Below are positions 24,601-37,679 of a DNA stretch of 64,000 nucleotides, in pieces. Location: the NCBI GenBank assembly GCA_023313575.1, contig JAJTTP010000010.1:806001-870000 (forward strand). The letters run 5' to 3'. Numbering within the stretch: the stretch's first letter is position 1; each line of letters opens with the position of its first letter. This DNA comes from Eutypella sp. D-1 (Eukaryota > Ascomycota > Sordariomycetes > Xylariales > Diatrypaceae). The position numbers and the translations under genes were made by a program. The notes under the pieces were generated by a model that saw only the letters and a list, made by a program, of their open reading frames with translations, ran no database searches and was not told where the DNA came from.

Positions 24601-27600
24601 CGCCGGTACTGGAAAGACGGAGTCTGTCAAAGCCCTCGGTGTCGAGCTTGGTCGTTTCACGCTCGTGTTCTGTTGTGACGACACGTTTGACTTCCAGGCC
24701 ATGGGGCGAATCTTCCTTGGTATCTGCCAGGTCGGTGCCTGGGGCTGCTTCGACGAGTTCAACCGTCTCGAGGAGAGAATCCTGTCCGCTGTGTCGCAGC
24801 AGATCCAGAACATCCAGCTTGGGCTGAAGCAGGGTGCTGAGGACGATAAGTCACAAATCGAACTAGTCGGGCGCCAGCTCCACGTCAATGCCAACACGGG
24901 CATCTTCATCACCATGAACCCTGGCTACGCCGGACGCTCCAACCTCCCTGATAACTTGAAGAAGCTGTTCCGTAGCGTTGCCATGTCCAAGCCCGACAAA
25001 GAACTCATCGCTGAGGTCATGCTTTACTCGCAGGGCTTTAACCAAGCCAAGCAGCTGTCGAAACAGACCGTGCCCTTCTTCGACCAATGTTCCAAAAGCC
25101 TATCCAAACAGGCGCACTATGACTTCGGTCTTCGAGCCCTCAAAAGTGTGCTTGTCAGCTCAGGTGGTCTGAAGCGTGCTCGGTTGATCAACAGCGATGG
25201 CGATATCGGCGTGGAGGAGGTTGTCGAGCCCGAAATCATCGTCCAGAGCGTCAGGGAGACCATCGCGCCGAAGCTTATCAGAAGCGATGTAGAGATCATG
25301 ATGGGCATCGAAGGTGAATGCTTCCCCGGCGTCCAGTATGTGCCTGCCAATCTTGTGCAGCTCGAGGATACGATCCGCCGCCTCGCTGAGGAGAGGCACC
25401 TGGTCGTCAATGATATCTGGATGACCAAGATCCTCCAGCTGTACCAGATTCAAAAGATCCATCACGGTGTCATGATGGTCGGCAACTCCGGCTCTGGTAA
25501 GTCGGCTGCGTGGAGGCTACTCCTCGATGCTCTGCAGCAGGTCGAGGGCGTCGAGGGCGTGTCACACGTTATTGATTCCAAGGTTATGTCGAAGGAAGCA
25601 CTCTACGGAAACCTGGACTCGACTACCCGAGAGTGGACCGATGGTCTGTTCACCAGCATCCTGAGAAAGATCGTTGATAACCTTCGTGGAGAGGACTCCA
25701 AACGTCACTGGATTGTCTTCGATGGTGACGTTGATCCTGAATGGGTCGAAAACTTGAACAGTGTGCTTGACGACAACAAGCTCCTCACCCTACCTAATGG
25801 TGAACGTCTCAACCTACCCTCCAATGTCCGCATCATGTTTGAAGTCGAGACGCTGAAGTACGCCACTCTCGCCACGGTCAGTCGATGTGGTATGGTTTGG
25901 TTTAGCGAGGATACCGTCACGCCGAGCATGATGGTCACCAACTACCTTGACACCCTGAAGACTGTTGCTTTCGAGGATCTGGACGAGGATGCCGCCGCCG
26001 CGAACCAGAGCCCAGCCAAGGCCCTGCAGATACAGAGCCAAGTCGCTGAACTGCTCCATGCTTATCTCAACCAGGAGGACTTCATCCTCAATGTGCTAAA
26101 GGAGGCGGAGCGCTTCAACCACATCATGGAGTTCACGGTTTCGCGAGTCCTCAACACTTTGTTCTCGTTACTTAACAAAGCGGTGCGGGACATGATCGAG
26201 TATAACGCGCAACATGTCGACTTCACGCTCGACCCAGAGCAGATCGAGGGCTTCGTCGCTAAGAAGCTCCTCCTCGCCTTGGTCTGGGCGCTTACAGGCG
26301 ACTGCCCCCTAAACGACAGGAAGACCTTCGGTGACAATGTTGCGGCCCTCGCAAGCTTCGGCTCTGCGCCGCTCGATGGTACCAGCTCACTGATTGACTT
26401 CGACGTCACGCTGCCCAGAGCTGAATGGACGCCCTGGCAAAATGAAGTCCCAACCATCGAGGTCAACACCCATTCGATCATCCAGACCGACGTTGTCATC
26501 CCCACACTGGATACCGTACGCCACGAAGATGTTCTCTACTCGTGGCTGGCCGAGCACAAGCCGCTGCTACTTTGCGGTCCTCCTGGTTCCGGTAAAACGA
26601 TGACACTGTTCAGTGCTCTCCGCAAACTGCCTAACATGGAAGTCGTCGGCCTCAACTTCTCGAGCGCCACCACTCCCGACCTTCTCATCAAGACCTTCGA
26701 GCAGTACTGTGAGTACAAGAAGACGCTGAACGGCGTCATGCTCTCGCCGACGCAGATCGGCCGCTGGCTCGTCATCTTCTGTGACGAGATCAACTTGCCT
26801 GCTCCGGATAAGTACGGCACCCAGCGAGCAATCTCCTTCCTTCGCCAACTAGTCGAGCATAACGGTTTCTGGCGGACGTCAGACAAATCTTGGGTTACCC
26901 TTGATCGGATTCAGTTCGTCGGTGCTTGCAACCCTCCTACCGATGCAGGCCGTACTCCCATGGGCGCCAGGTTCCTCCGGCACGCCCCGCTCATCATGGT
27001 CGACTACCCTGGCGAGCTGTCGCTCATGCAGATCTACGGTACCTTCAATTCGGCGGTGCTCAAGATCATCCCTACGCTACGCGGATACTCGGAAGCCCTC
27101 ACTCAAGCCATGGTGCGATTCTACTTGGAGTCACAACAGCGCTTCACGCCGCAGATTCAGCCCCACTATGTTTACAGTCCTCGTGAGTTGACGCGGTGGG
27201 TGCGTGGTGTATATGAGGCCATCCGGCCTTTGGAGACCCTCTCGGTCGAGGGCCTCATCCGCATCTGGGCGCACGAGGCGCTACGGCTCTTCCAGGACCG
27301 TTTGGTCGCCGAGGAGGAGAGGCAGTGGACCGATGAGGCGGTGCGGAGAATCGCCCTCGAGTTCTTCCCCACGATCGACGAGTCGAAGGCGCTGAGCGGC
27401 CCCATCCTCTTCTCCAATTGGCTCTCCAAGAACTACGTGCCGGTCGACCGAGAGCAGCTCCGAGACTTCGTCAAGGCCCGTCTCAAGACCTTCTGCGAAG
27501 AAGAGGTTGACGTTCCCCTCATCCTGTTCAACGACGTGCTGGAACACGTGCTTCGCATCGACCGTGTGTTCAGGCAGCCACAGGGTCACCTAATCTTGAT

Positions 27601-30600
27601 CGGTGTGAGTGGCAGTGGCAAGACCACGCTGTCCCGGTTCGTCGCCTGGATGAACGGTCTCAAGGTCTTCCAGATCAAGGTGCACGGCAAATACTCGGCC
27701 GAAGACTTCGACGACGACCTGCGGGACGTCCTTCGCCGGTGTGGATGCAAGGGCGAGAAGATCTGCTTTATTATGGACGAGTCTAACGTGCTCGACTCCG
27801 GTTTCCTTGAAAGAATGAACACCCTGCTGGCCAACGCGGAAGTCCCTGGTCTGTTCGAGGGAGACGAGTTCGCCGCCCTCATGACGGCTTGCAAGGAGGG
27901 TGCCCAGAAGCAGGGCCTCCTGCTCGACTCGCAGGAGGAGCTTTACAAGTGGTTTACCCAGCAGATCGTCAAGAACCTGCACGTTGTTTTCACCATGAAC
28001 CCGCCCGAGGAAGGCCTCTCATCCAAGGCCGCAACGAGTCCCGCCTTGTTCAACCGTTGCGTGCTGAACTGGTTCGGCGACTGGTCTGACCAGGCGCTCT
28101 TCCAGGTCGCGGACGAGTTGACCCACTCTATTGACCTAGACAAACCAAACTTCATGGCGCCTGATACCATCCCCGTCGCGTACCGCGGTCTTAACCTGCC
28201 GCCCTCGCACAGAGAGACTATTGTCAATGCCATGGTTTACATCCACTACTCCCTGCAGCGCTTCAACACCAAACTACAGAAGCAACAGGGCAAGGTCACC
28301 TTCCTCACGCCACGGCACTTCCTCGACTTCGTCGCACAGTACGTCAAACTATACACCGAGAAGCGGGAGGACCTCGAGGAACAGCAGCGCCATCTCAACG
28401 TCGGTCTCGACAAGCTCCGGGACACGGTCGAGAAGGTCCGCGACCTCCGGGTCAGCCTGGCGGAGAAGAAGGCCCAGCTTGAACAGAAGGATGCGGAGGC
28501 CAACGAGAAACTGCAGCGCATGGTCGCGGACCAGCGCGAGGCCGAGCAGCGCAAGAACACCTCCTTGGAGATCCAAGCGGCTCTGGAGAAGCAGGAGGCA
28601 GAGGTCGCGTCACGAAGAGAAGTCGTGCTCAACGATCTCGCGAGAGCCGAGCCGGCCGTCGAGGAGGCGAGGGCCAGCGTCAGCAACATCAAGCGTCAGC
28701 ACCTAACGGAAGTGCGTTCCATGGGCTCGCCCCCTTCGGGTGTCAAGCTCGCGTTAGAGGCCGTCTGTACCCTGCTCGGTCACAAGTTCGACGGCAATTG
28801 GAAGAACATCCAGTCGATCATTCGGCGCGACGACTTCATCGCCAACATCGTCAGCTTCGACAACGAGAGGCAGATGACCAAGGCCCTCAGGACTAAGATG
28901 CGGAATTCCTTCCTCAATCAGGCCGATTTCACGTTCGAGAAGGTCAACCGTGCCAGCAGAGCCTGCGGTCCCCTTGTGCAGTGGGTAGAGGCTCAGGTCA
29001 ACTACTCCGAGATCCTAGACCGCGTCGGGCCGCTAAGAGAGGAGGTCGACCAGCTCGAAGAGCAGGCGCTACAGACTAAGGCCGAGGCGAAGGCCGTTGA
29101 GAACACCATCACTACCCTGGAACAGAGCATCGCGACTTACAAGACCGAATACGCGGCATTGATCAGCGAGACCCAGGCCATCAAGGCTGAGATGTCCCGC
29201 GTGCAATTCAAGGTTGACCGAAGTGTCAGGCTTCTCGACAGCCTCGCTTCCGAACGAACCAGATGGGAGGATGGAAGCAAGTCGTTCGAGACCCAGATCA
29301 GCACTCTCGTCGGTGATGTTCTCGTCGCCGCAGCCTTCCTGGCCTACAGCGGTCTGTACGACCAGACTTTCCGAAAGTCCATGATGGAAGACTGGCTGCA
29401 CCAGTTGGAGCTGTCGGGCGTTCAATTCAAGCCGCACAACCCTGTCACTGAGCATCTGTCCACCGCGGACGAGAGACTTAGTTGGCAGGCGAACACGCTG
29501 CCCGTCGACGACCTCTGCACGGAGAACGCCATCATCTTGAAGCGTTTCAACCGCTACCCACTCATCATCGATCCGTCTGGCAGAGTCACAGAGTTCCTCC
29601 AGCGCGAGTGCAACGACCGCCGCCTCACCGTCACGAGTTTTCTAGACGACTCGTTCACCAAGCAGTTAGAGAGTTCGCTTCGATTCGGCAACCCGATTCT
29701 CATCCAGGATGCGGAGCACCTAGACCCCATCCTCAACCACGTGCTTAACAAGGAGTACCAGAAGACGGGCGGTCGTGTTCTCATCCAGCTCGGCAAGCAG
29801 CAAATTGACTTCTCCCCATCGTTCAAGCTCTACCTGTCCACACGTGACCCGTCGGCAACTTTCGCTCCCGATATCTGCAGTCGGACGACCTTTGTCAACT
29901 TCACTGTCACCCAGAGCAGTCTCCAGACTCAGTCCCTTAACGATGTGCTGAAGTCCGAGAGACCGGATGTCGACGAGCGGAGGTCCAACCTCATCAAGCT
30001 ACAGGGCGAGTTTAAGGTGCATCTACGACAGCTCGAGAAGCGCCTTCTGCAGGCCCTCAACGAGTCCCGCGGCAATATTCTCGACGACGATAACGTCATA
30101 GAGACCCTGGAGACTCTCAAGACCGAGGCTGCGGAGATCTCGGCCAAGATGAGCAACACCGAAGGCGTAATGGCCGAGGTCGAGGAGATCACGCTCCAGT
30201 ACAACGTCATTGCTCGTTCCTGCAGCGCGGTCTTCGCGGTCTTGGAGCAGCTGCACTACCTCAACCACTTCTACCAGTTCTCCCTGCAGTACTTCCTCGA
30301 CATCTTCCACTCCGTCCTCCACGGGAACAAGAACCTCGCGAACGAGTCGAACTTCGACAAGCGAAAGGAGATCATTATTAGGGATCTATTCGTGGCGACT
30401 TTTAAGAGGACTGCCCTGGGCTTGCTTCAGAAGGATCGCATCACCCTCGCCATGCTTCTCGTGCAGGCGTCTCCTTACAAGATGGATAAGGCGCTGATTG
30501 ACGTCATCCTGGACGACCGTATCGAGGGCAAGGACCTCTCTACCGATGTCGACGCCAAGGACGAAGCGTTCGCCAGAGCCCAGAGACTGGCCGCCCTGAA

Positions 30601-31930
30601 AGATAAGCTGGACCCGGTGCCGGTCGATAGCTGGGACAAGTTCCTTACCGAAGAATTCGCCGAGGACTTCGTCCCCCAAATATGGGGCGAGGAGACCGAG
30701 CCGTTCGACCAGTCTCTCTTGTCGCTGCTCCTCGTCAAGCTCTTCCGCCTCGACCGCTTTGTGCCGGCAGCCGAGCGCTTCGTCTCGTCCGTCTTTGGCA
30801 ATGACCTGCTCGACGTCGTCGATGATCTTAAGGAGACGATCAGCCAAGTCCCCCCAACCCGGCCGATCTCGCTTGTGTCAAGCCCCGGTTTCGATGCCAG
30901 TTACAAGGTGGACAGTCTTGTCGAGAGAATGCGGGTCAGATGCACGAACATTGCTATGGGATCCAACGAGAGCGTGGCGAGCGCCGACAAGGCCATCAGC
31001 AATGCCGCGCAGGTGGGCAGTTGGGTGCTGGTCAAGAACGTCCACCTGGCGCCAACCTGGCTCCAGTCCCTCGAGAAGCGCATGGAGTCCCTCAACCCCC
31101 ACTCCGACTTCCGCCTGTTCCTTTCCATGGAAGCGAGCCCCAAGATCCCCGTCAATCTGCTCCGCGCCTCCCGCGTCCTCATGTACGAGCAGCCCGCCGG
31201 TGTGAGGGCCAACATGAAGGACTCGATGTCTTCGCTCTCGACCCGCTCGACCAAACCCCCCGTCGAGCGCACAAGGTTGTACCTGCTGCTCTCCTTCCTG
31301 CACGCTGTGGTCCAGGAACGCCTGCGCTACGCGCCTAACTTGGGATGGAAGGGCTTCTGGGAGTTTAACGATAGCGATGTAAGTTTCCCGCCCGTCTGCC
31401 TTCATTCGCATACCCTATAACGTAGCAACTTGCTAATACTTTATCAGTACGAGTGCTCGGCCTACATCATCGATGTCTGGGTGGAGTCAGTCGCGCAGAA
31501 CCGCACGAACATCGCGCCGCAGAACATCCCCTGGGACATGATCCGCTACCTCGTGCGTGAGATGTACGGCGGCAAGATCGACGACGAGGGCGACTTTACG
31601 CGCCTGACGCAGCTTGTCGACTCGTTGCTCACGCCGTCGGCCTACGAGATCGGGCACAAGCTCGTCAGTGCGGACCCGGACAAGCCGGAGAGCACTACCG
31701 GCGACGAGACAGGCGGCGGCGGCGGCCTCGTGGTCCCGAGCGGAACCTCGCTGCAGGAGTTCACGGACTGGGTCCACAAACTCCCCGAGCGCGAACCTCC
31801 GACCTACCTCGGCCTGCCAGCCAACGCGGAGAAGCTCCTGCTCGTCGGCCTCGGCCGCAGCCTCATCCAAAACCTCCGCAAGGTCACCGAGCTCCTAGAC
31901 GAGGGCGAGCAGCTTATGACCGAGTCCTAG
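18677..31930 (+). CDS. ro-1/nudA/DYN1: Cytoplasmic dynein 1 heavy chain
   Basis: Exons are 18677-18983, 19071-31378 and 31448-31930, about 4365 residues, matching the roughly 4350-4370 residues usual for filamentous fungi. This is the minus-end-directed microtubule motor that drives nuclear migration and retrograde endosome transport in hyphae. The N-terminal 1,800 residues form the tail and linker. Four intact P-loops mark AAA1-AAA4: GPAGTGKT at about residue 1945, GNSGSGKS at 2240, GPPGSGKT at 2605 and GVSGSGKT at 2947. A coiled-coil stalk begins near 3197 and returns near 3420, flanking the microtubule-binding domain (GSPPSGVK at about 3322). AAA5, AAA6 and the C-terminal region follow, the last partly in exon 3. 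Intron 1 is in frame (87 bp), so it is also readable without splicing; its GTAAGC donor and GCTAAT branch argue that it is removed. Intron 2 has GTAAGT and GCTAAT signals, and exon 3 resumes at YECSAY. Confidence 0.97.
18984..19070 (+). other. In-frame first intron of the dynein heavy chain
   Basis: The 87-bp segment starts GTAAGC and ends GCTAATCAGTCGCGTAG. Its length is a multiple of three and it contains no stop, so retention would add 29 Pro/Leu-rich residues near residue 103. It contains a tandem CTCCC pyrimidine repeat. I infer an intron from the donor, branch and acceptor signals and because the Pro-rich insert is unlike the rest of the tail. Confidence 0.75.
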
Positions 31931-33697
31931 GAGGACCTGGTCAGTGGAAGGGCGGCGAAGAGGTGGTAATGATAATTGTTAGTATTTGGTGAGAGCAAAC
32001 GTGGTCGTGTTAGTATCTCGTAGTGTCTACCAGCCAGACGACCTACTTGTGGCACATACAAGACCTTGGCATTCACCTTCGCAGACGGCCTTTCCGAGGT
32101 ACATGTTTTGTTTCCTTCATTATGTTGCTTCTCGAAGCCTATTTCTGTTATTATGTATTTATGTGGCTCGAGCTAATGCGAAGAGAAAAATACCCTGATC
32201 GATACCCTTCCTGTCATCTCTTTTGCCATAGATAGATTGATTTTAGCCCTTTAACGATTAGCATGCACGCATGTGTTTTCTTGCTTTTCCGCCCTCCCTT
32301 CTTTGAAATGCATACGTGGACCTCGGCCAATCTCATCCATAACGTGTTTCTATTATTTATCCTGGGCTTCCGCCCACTTTGTGTCGCTGTCCATCGGTGT
32401 GTGCAAGGGTGTAGACCCTCCGTGCTCCTAGAAATATCCCCGTACCAACTTAGAGATAGACGAAATTGCATTGTTAGTTATACTCCCATTCCAGAGAACT
32501 GTCTTGGCTGGCCCAGATACTACCCAAGACAGGGCCTGTCCTATATCACGCAGGTGAAGGTTTGCGAGACGCCACGGGGAGGTTAACGGCTATGTTGCTC
32601 GTATCTTGCTAGCTGTCGTTGAGAACCGGCTGCGGTATACTTCCTAGATGTCGCAGACAAGAGGGCCAACAGCCGGCTCTAGATTTCGATACGCGGCAAC
32701 CTAAGCCGTTACTATGGTGAAAATATATATATGAAGTCAGACCTCGAACTTCGATCTACTCGGCTACGGAGAAATATCAATAAGTATAGCAAGATCGATG
32801 GGAATAGTGCACGTATAGACACAGCGCGCACATGGTTGAAGTTGGGGAGCCTGGGGGGGGGGGGGGGGGGGGGGGGTGTTCGCTAAGGGCGGTTCCGTGC
32901 TTTCTGTTTTCCGCTCTCGTATCGCCGCGCCCAAGATAAATATGTTTTAGGGAGTAATATGACGATGAGGCGGTCGCCGCGCTCTGAGAACTGGTCTTCC
33001 GGTGATGGAGGCTACTACGCAGTTATTGTCGTGTCATGGGAATAATGGAGCGGGGTGACGGGCTCGTTAGCAGGGTTGCAGATGAGCTGGGTGGAACCGA
33101 TGCTGGAGAAGCCTAGAAAGCCCCACGCACGACGCAGCCCACGGTGACGAGGGGGGTATGTAAGCCGGCGTGAGTTTGTTGAAATAGTTAGACGGCCCGG
33201 GTTCAGGTGGAGTGGACAGTTGTTCCGCCCAGGTATGTGTGTTTCAGCCTTCAGTTTATAGTGCCCATTACACGGGCAGAAGACCGGGGGGGTGCCGTGC
33301 CCTTATTCTACATTAAGGCATGAGAAGGCAGTGGCAAAGGAGAATAATGTCTAGAGAACTACTTTCGTTGCGTGAGATGTCACGATTTTTTACCTAGCTA
33401 TGGTGCAGTCAGGAATATACATTACCGGGCCCTCTCCCCTGGTGACCCGCGCGAGCTCGTCGAGACTCCTACCCTAAAGTACTGGCCCGTCTGCTATGAT
33501 CTCCCAGTACTTGAGGAGCGATTAGTAATACCTTGGCACAACAGGTTCGCATCCAAGCGATAAAGGGTTCCCTGGAACGTTCCGCGGAGAATTACATGGC
33601 CCTCGTGGATGGCCAAATTCGTCGTGGACGAGATCTCTGAGCATCACGACCGATACATCCCGGGCACGCCTGGTTCGCGTTCCTCTTTACATGTCAC
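31931..33697. other. Convergent intergenic region
   Basis: This separates the 3' ends of the dynein (+) and SAP-RRM (-) genes. It contains a 24-base guanine run at 32853-32876. Short open frames at 32263-32586 and 33372-33563 have no recognisable content and are probably chance. Confidence 0.6.
32853..32876. repeat. Poly-G tract, 24 bases
   Basis: An uninterrupted run of 24 guanines lies in the convergent spacer. Runs this long are rare, can form G-quadruplexes and are prone to length errors in sequencing, so the exact length should be treated as approximate. Confidence 0.9.
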
Positions 33698-35758
33698 TCA
33701 GTAGCGGTCGTAGTTGCTGCCCCGGTAGCGTTCACCTCTGTCATATCCAGAGGAATCCGACGGGCGGAATCGGTCCCCACCTCGCGGGACACCATGGTAG
33801 ATGGGCGGACCACCGCGACGGCCACCCCCACGGCGACCTCCGCCGCCGCCGCCGCCACCGCCGCCACCTCGACGTCCGCCTCCCTGCTCACGTCTTCGCT
33901 CACGCTCTCGGTGGGGTGGCCGGATACCTAGGAAGATCTCGGGGCCGCGATCAACAAGGAAGTCGCCATTCTCGAAGTAGTACCGCTTGTATTCTTTGCC
34001 AAAGTCTCGGTCGTAGTCTCTGGTCTTAGCCTCCGAGAGCGTAGAGAGACGCCTCTCGGCTAACTCCTCTGAAACTGGCTTGTAAGAGATGACGGGATGG
34101 GCGCGCGTAGTCAATGCGTCCTGACTTAACCGCTCCATTCTGCTTGGATGTACCTGAGCTCCGCGACCTCCTTGATGAAAGCCGCGTGGGCCGAGAGGGG
34201 CACCCTCAACCCCGGGGTAAGGTCGAGAAGGCCCAGTCGGGATTGATAGTTGGCGCTCAGGTTGAGGCGGCTGCGATGGTGGCCTCTTGGCAGCGGGCGG
34301 GGCTGCGCCGGCTTCCCGAAGTCTAGCTGTCACATGGCCATCTTCATTATTCTCATAGAAGACTTCAAACCGATTGCTAGAACCGCGACCGCTGCTCGAT
34401 CCCTGTTCCATATCAACCCAATCTGCAAAGTGTTCAGGGGGCACAAAATCAACCCAAAGGGGTTTTCGATTAGTCTCATCAGGCCAGATGCGGTCGTGCA
34501 GAGCAGTCCTGACGCGCGATGCAGCTGAGATTGAGTTGAAAACAACAAATGCGTGGGTCCTGATGGTATCGAGGTAAAAGTTGACAATGGTACTTTCGTC
34601 GATAGGTACGCCCGACGGGGTGGCCAGGTCTAGTAGATGATCCTGGACTGCCTGTGGGCGAAGAGGCCGCATAAAATTCTTGATGTAAAGCGCAGAGGTT
34701 GCGGGATGGATTGCAGGTTCAATATCGCGCTCTGGTTCAGCTTGGACGTTTGCTTGAGGTTTTTGGTCAAGATGAGCCTCATCCGCAATGACAGCTGCCT
34801 TTTTGAGACTAGGTGGGACATCATCAGTCGCCGGGAGTGCTGGTACACTCCCACCCTCAACACTGTCCTGCGAAGTTTCCATGATGTGATCTCGATCGGT
34901 GCTCTCCTTGTCGTCCTGCTCAGCGGAGCGCTCACCTGTCGCACCTGCCACACCTGTCATATCGACATCTGGATCCTCAGCTACGGTAGGCAGCACCGCA
35001 GACTCAATCTTGTTTTCCTCTTGATCATCTTGCTTCGCTCGCTTCCGGGCGATATCTTCAGCGGGCGGCTGGGGGCTCGCAGAACTTCGCTTCCGCTTCT
35101 GCGAATCCCGGGAAGCTTCTACCGGGATAGTAGGTGGAACATCAGGGGATTGGGACGGAAGCACGGACTGATCTTGAGCATCGTGAACGGACGCGGTAGG
35201 GATTTCTTGTGCAGTAGGAGGGTCAGGCAGTTGGTCTTGGACAGACTCATTTGAAGTAGCCGGTCCCACGTCACCAGGCGATTGTTCTGATTGCTTCACA
35301 TCGTCACTTACGTCTTGGGTTGGGAGCTCTTCAGCAGCTTTGTCTGTAGACTGAAGCTCGGGCTCAAGCGCAAGCTCAGGTGTAGGATTAGGTGTAGGCT
35401 CAGGCGGGGGCACAATAGGCTCCTCCACGGAGATTGGCTTAGTGGGCTCGGCCTCGACAGGATTTTCAGGTTCTTTAGGTTCTTCAGGTGCTGCGACTTC
35501 TGCAACTTCTGCGGCTTCGGGGGCTTCGGAAACGTCTGCGGCGTTTGCGGTGACTCCGGTATCTGCGGTATCTGCGGTGTTTGCGGCGTCTACAGCTTCT
35601 GTGGCTTCCGCAGCTTCTGCAGCCTCTGCAGCCTCTGCAGCTGCTGCAGCTTCCAAACGGGCAACCAATTCGGCTTTAAGACCGTTCTGAGGCAGGCTGC
35701 GATTCTTCAATTCGGCCTTCAACTCAATGACCTTGAGCTTGTTGTAATCGGTGGCCAT
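33698..35758 (-). CDS. SAP and RRM domain nuclear protein, Acinus-like
   Basis: A single exon of 686 residues starts at ATG 35758; the open frame further upstream has only a TTG. Residues 6-38 form a SAP DNA/RNA-binding motif (LKVIELKAELKNRSLPQNGL). Ala/Glu repeats (AEAAEAAEA) and a long acidic, Pro/Ser-rich region with KRKR and RKRAK basic patches follow. Residues about 356-455 resemble the RRM of Acinus: ALYIKNFMRPL, then THAFVVFNSISAA, then PLWVDFVPPEHF. The C-terminus is RGG/Gly-rich and ends in RGSNYDRY. In animals Acinus joins RNPS1 and SAP18 in the ASAP complex linked to splicing and the exon-junction complex. The SAP-RRM order and RRM details support an Acinus-type role. I could not confirm a clear RNPS1/SAP18-binding motif, so complex membership is inference. 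Confidence 0.85.
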   Translation of the reverse strand: MATDYNKLKVIELKAELKNRSLPQNGLKAELVARLEAAAAAEAAEAAEAAEATEAVDAANTADTADTGVTANAADVSEAPEAAEVAEVAAPEEPKEPENPVEAEPTKPISVEEPIVPPPEPTPNPTPELALEPELQSTDKAAEELPTQDVSDDVKQSEQSPGDVGPATSNESVQDQLPDPPTAQEIPTASVHDAQDQSVLPSQSPDVPPTIPVEASRDSQKRKRSSASPQPPAEDIARKRAKQDDQEENKIESAVLPTVAEDPDVDMTGVAGATGERSAEQDDKESTDRDHIMETSQDSVEGGSVPALPATDDVPPSLKKAAVIADEAHLDQKPQANVQAEPERDIEPAIHPATSALYIKNFMRPLRPQAVQDHLLDLATPSGVPIDESTIVNFYLDTIRTHAFVVFNSISAASRVRTALHDRIWPDETNRKPLWVDFVPPEHFADWVDMEQGSSSGRGSSNRFEVFYENNEDGHVTARLREAGAAPPAAKRPPSQPPQPERQLSIPTGPSRPYPGVEGAPLGPRGFHQGGRGAQVHPSRMERLSQDALTTRAHPVISYKPVSEELAERRLSTLSEAKTRDYDRDFGKEYKRYYFENGDFLVDRGPEIFLGIRPPHRERERRREQGGGRRGGGGGGGGGGGRRGGGRRGGPPIYHGVPRGGDRFRPSDSSGYDRGERYRGSNYDRY

Positions 35759-37679
35759 ATTGATGATTTTCTTCAAAGGGACAGATAGAGCTTGAGGAGC
35801 ATGACTTGATTCAACGGCTCGACAGCTCAACGGCAATTCAGACGATCGAAATAACTTAGGTGATGATCGCGAGATAACAACTTGAATAATTTGGTACGGT
35901 GAGTATTTAGTGCAGAAATTGTGTAATTAATGGGATGAACGGGGCGGCGCAAGGAGGGGAACAGGTTTTATATATGAAGACACATATGAAGTTATGGAGA
36001 TATGAAGATAGCGGCGACAACTACCTAAGTATGTAGGTGAATGATAAAGACTTAGTTCCGATTGACGATAGTTGATCACGGATAGACAGGCTGACAGGGT
36101 TATTGTATCGTATTATGGTGTTGTATTTTGCGTTTTGTGTTGTATTATCGTATAGGGATGAATCACTCCCAAGATCCGTATTAGAGGTGAGATATTTCGT
36201 ACTACTGCTTTTCGATGTACCAAAGTTGTCAGGTTGGCGGAATGCAGAGATGATGAAGAGGTGATGTCTATTGAAGAAAAGAAGTATTGTAATGAATCCA
36301 GCCGTATTATTGTTTTGTTGTATTGTCGTATTGTCGTATGGTTTTGGTTACCTACGTAGGTAAACCCAAGGGCGAAGTTGGGCGCGACGCGGTTGTTGTA
36401 ATTGGTTGTTGCAGTTACGAAGTACAAGAAGAGGCGAGGCGGGAAAGAAAAAAAAAAGAGTAAGAACCTAAAAAGCAGCCCAGCCTACATACATCTAGGT
36501 ACTTAGGTAGGTATACGTCTGGTATGTACTTAGTAAGTAGTAGTCCAGCCCTGTAAATCATCGTCGTCGTCGGGTAGTGCCACTTTTTCCTTCCAAGATT
36601 TCCCTTATTGTCATAGTCTGTATTATAATGTTGTAACCCACCAATTATATATTCCCATCAATCCTTTCCAAGTACCTAGGTACCTTATCAATTATCTCGT
36701 TACACACCGACAGGTACATAGTAATAGGAACACATTGCAGGTATACATAATGTAGCTGGCAAGTGGGGTTTTCCTCGACCAAAATGGGACGGTTTCATGA
36801 CTTTCAATTGGATCTCGGGAATTGTAGCCTACCCCTTATTACTCCTTGCTAGGTACCTTATGTAGGTACACTTGTACATAGGTGGAAAGGCGGAAAGGTA
36901 CCTAGGTACCTAGGTAGCTATGCAGGTATGCACCCGCTCTTCCTCTGCCGTGAACTTTCCAAGGTTAACTATTACATACAAAATCATTGATGGCGCCTTC
37001 CCAACTAACCAACTACCTAGGTATATAATACTATGTACACAGCGCAGTGATATAAGACACACTTACAATTGATGGTGGTTGCCTCCCTGCCTACGGGCAG
37101 ATTCAGGTCACTGGTGTCAGGTTTAAGAATTTAGGAACTTTGTCTATTTAGGGAACTGCGGGGGTTTAGGAAATGAAGTAACCTGAGGACAAGTCCTGGT
37201 GTCCTGGCAGCTGCCTGGTGTTCTGTGTTCTGGTATCAAGTTTCAACCAACTGTTCGAGTTTCTGTCTTACAGCCCGTGCTGCTTTTCCTTTCCGCATCC
37301 GGCACATCATTGTTTGCATAACCCAACATTCAAAGACCTCGGAACTCATCTGATATGTTGGGTCTTCCCGATGATGGATTCCCACCATAGCTACGAGGCA
37401 CAAAGAATGGAGACAATTCAATTTCCAAGTCTGACAATAAACTTCACGGTCTCTTAACTACTTCCGTATGCGTCAAGCATCGTCAACTCTCACTCAGGGT
37501 CCTGTTCCGCCACCTTTCTAAGACAATGAGATATGATGTGACTTGATGAACTCGTCCACTGGTTGAAACTGGCTTCCATTCCCGCATCTTGATTACCTGC
37601 CTACCCAAGAAGCTATCTTCTGACCACAGAGTGTCGCGACTAAGCTTCATCCATCCTTTGGTTCTACTGCACCACCAGC
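35759..37679. other. Divergent intergenic region rich in TACCTAGGTA palindromes
   Basis: This carries the promoters of the SAP-RRM gene (-) and the orphan-family gene (+). It holds four exact TACCTAGGTA copies (36673, 36899, 36907 and 37014), two of them overlapping by two bases, plus many TAGGTA half-sites. No gene is seen. Confidence 0.65.
36487..37030. repeat. Cluster of TACCTAGGTA palindromes
   Basis: Exact copies lie at 36673-36682, 36899-36908, 36907-36916 and 37014-37023, with degenerate copies near 36492-36520 and 36850-36868. This is the densest group of the dispersed motif in the window. Confidence 0.8.
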
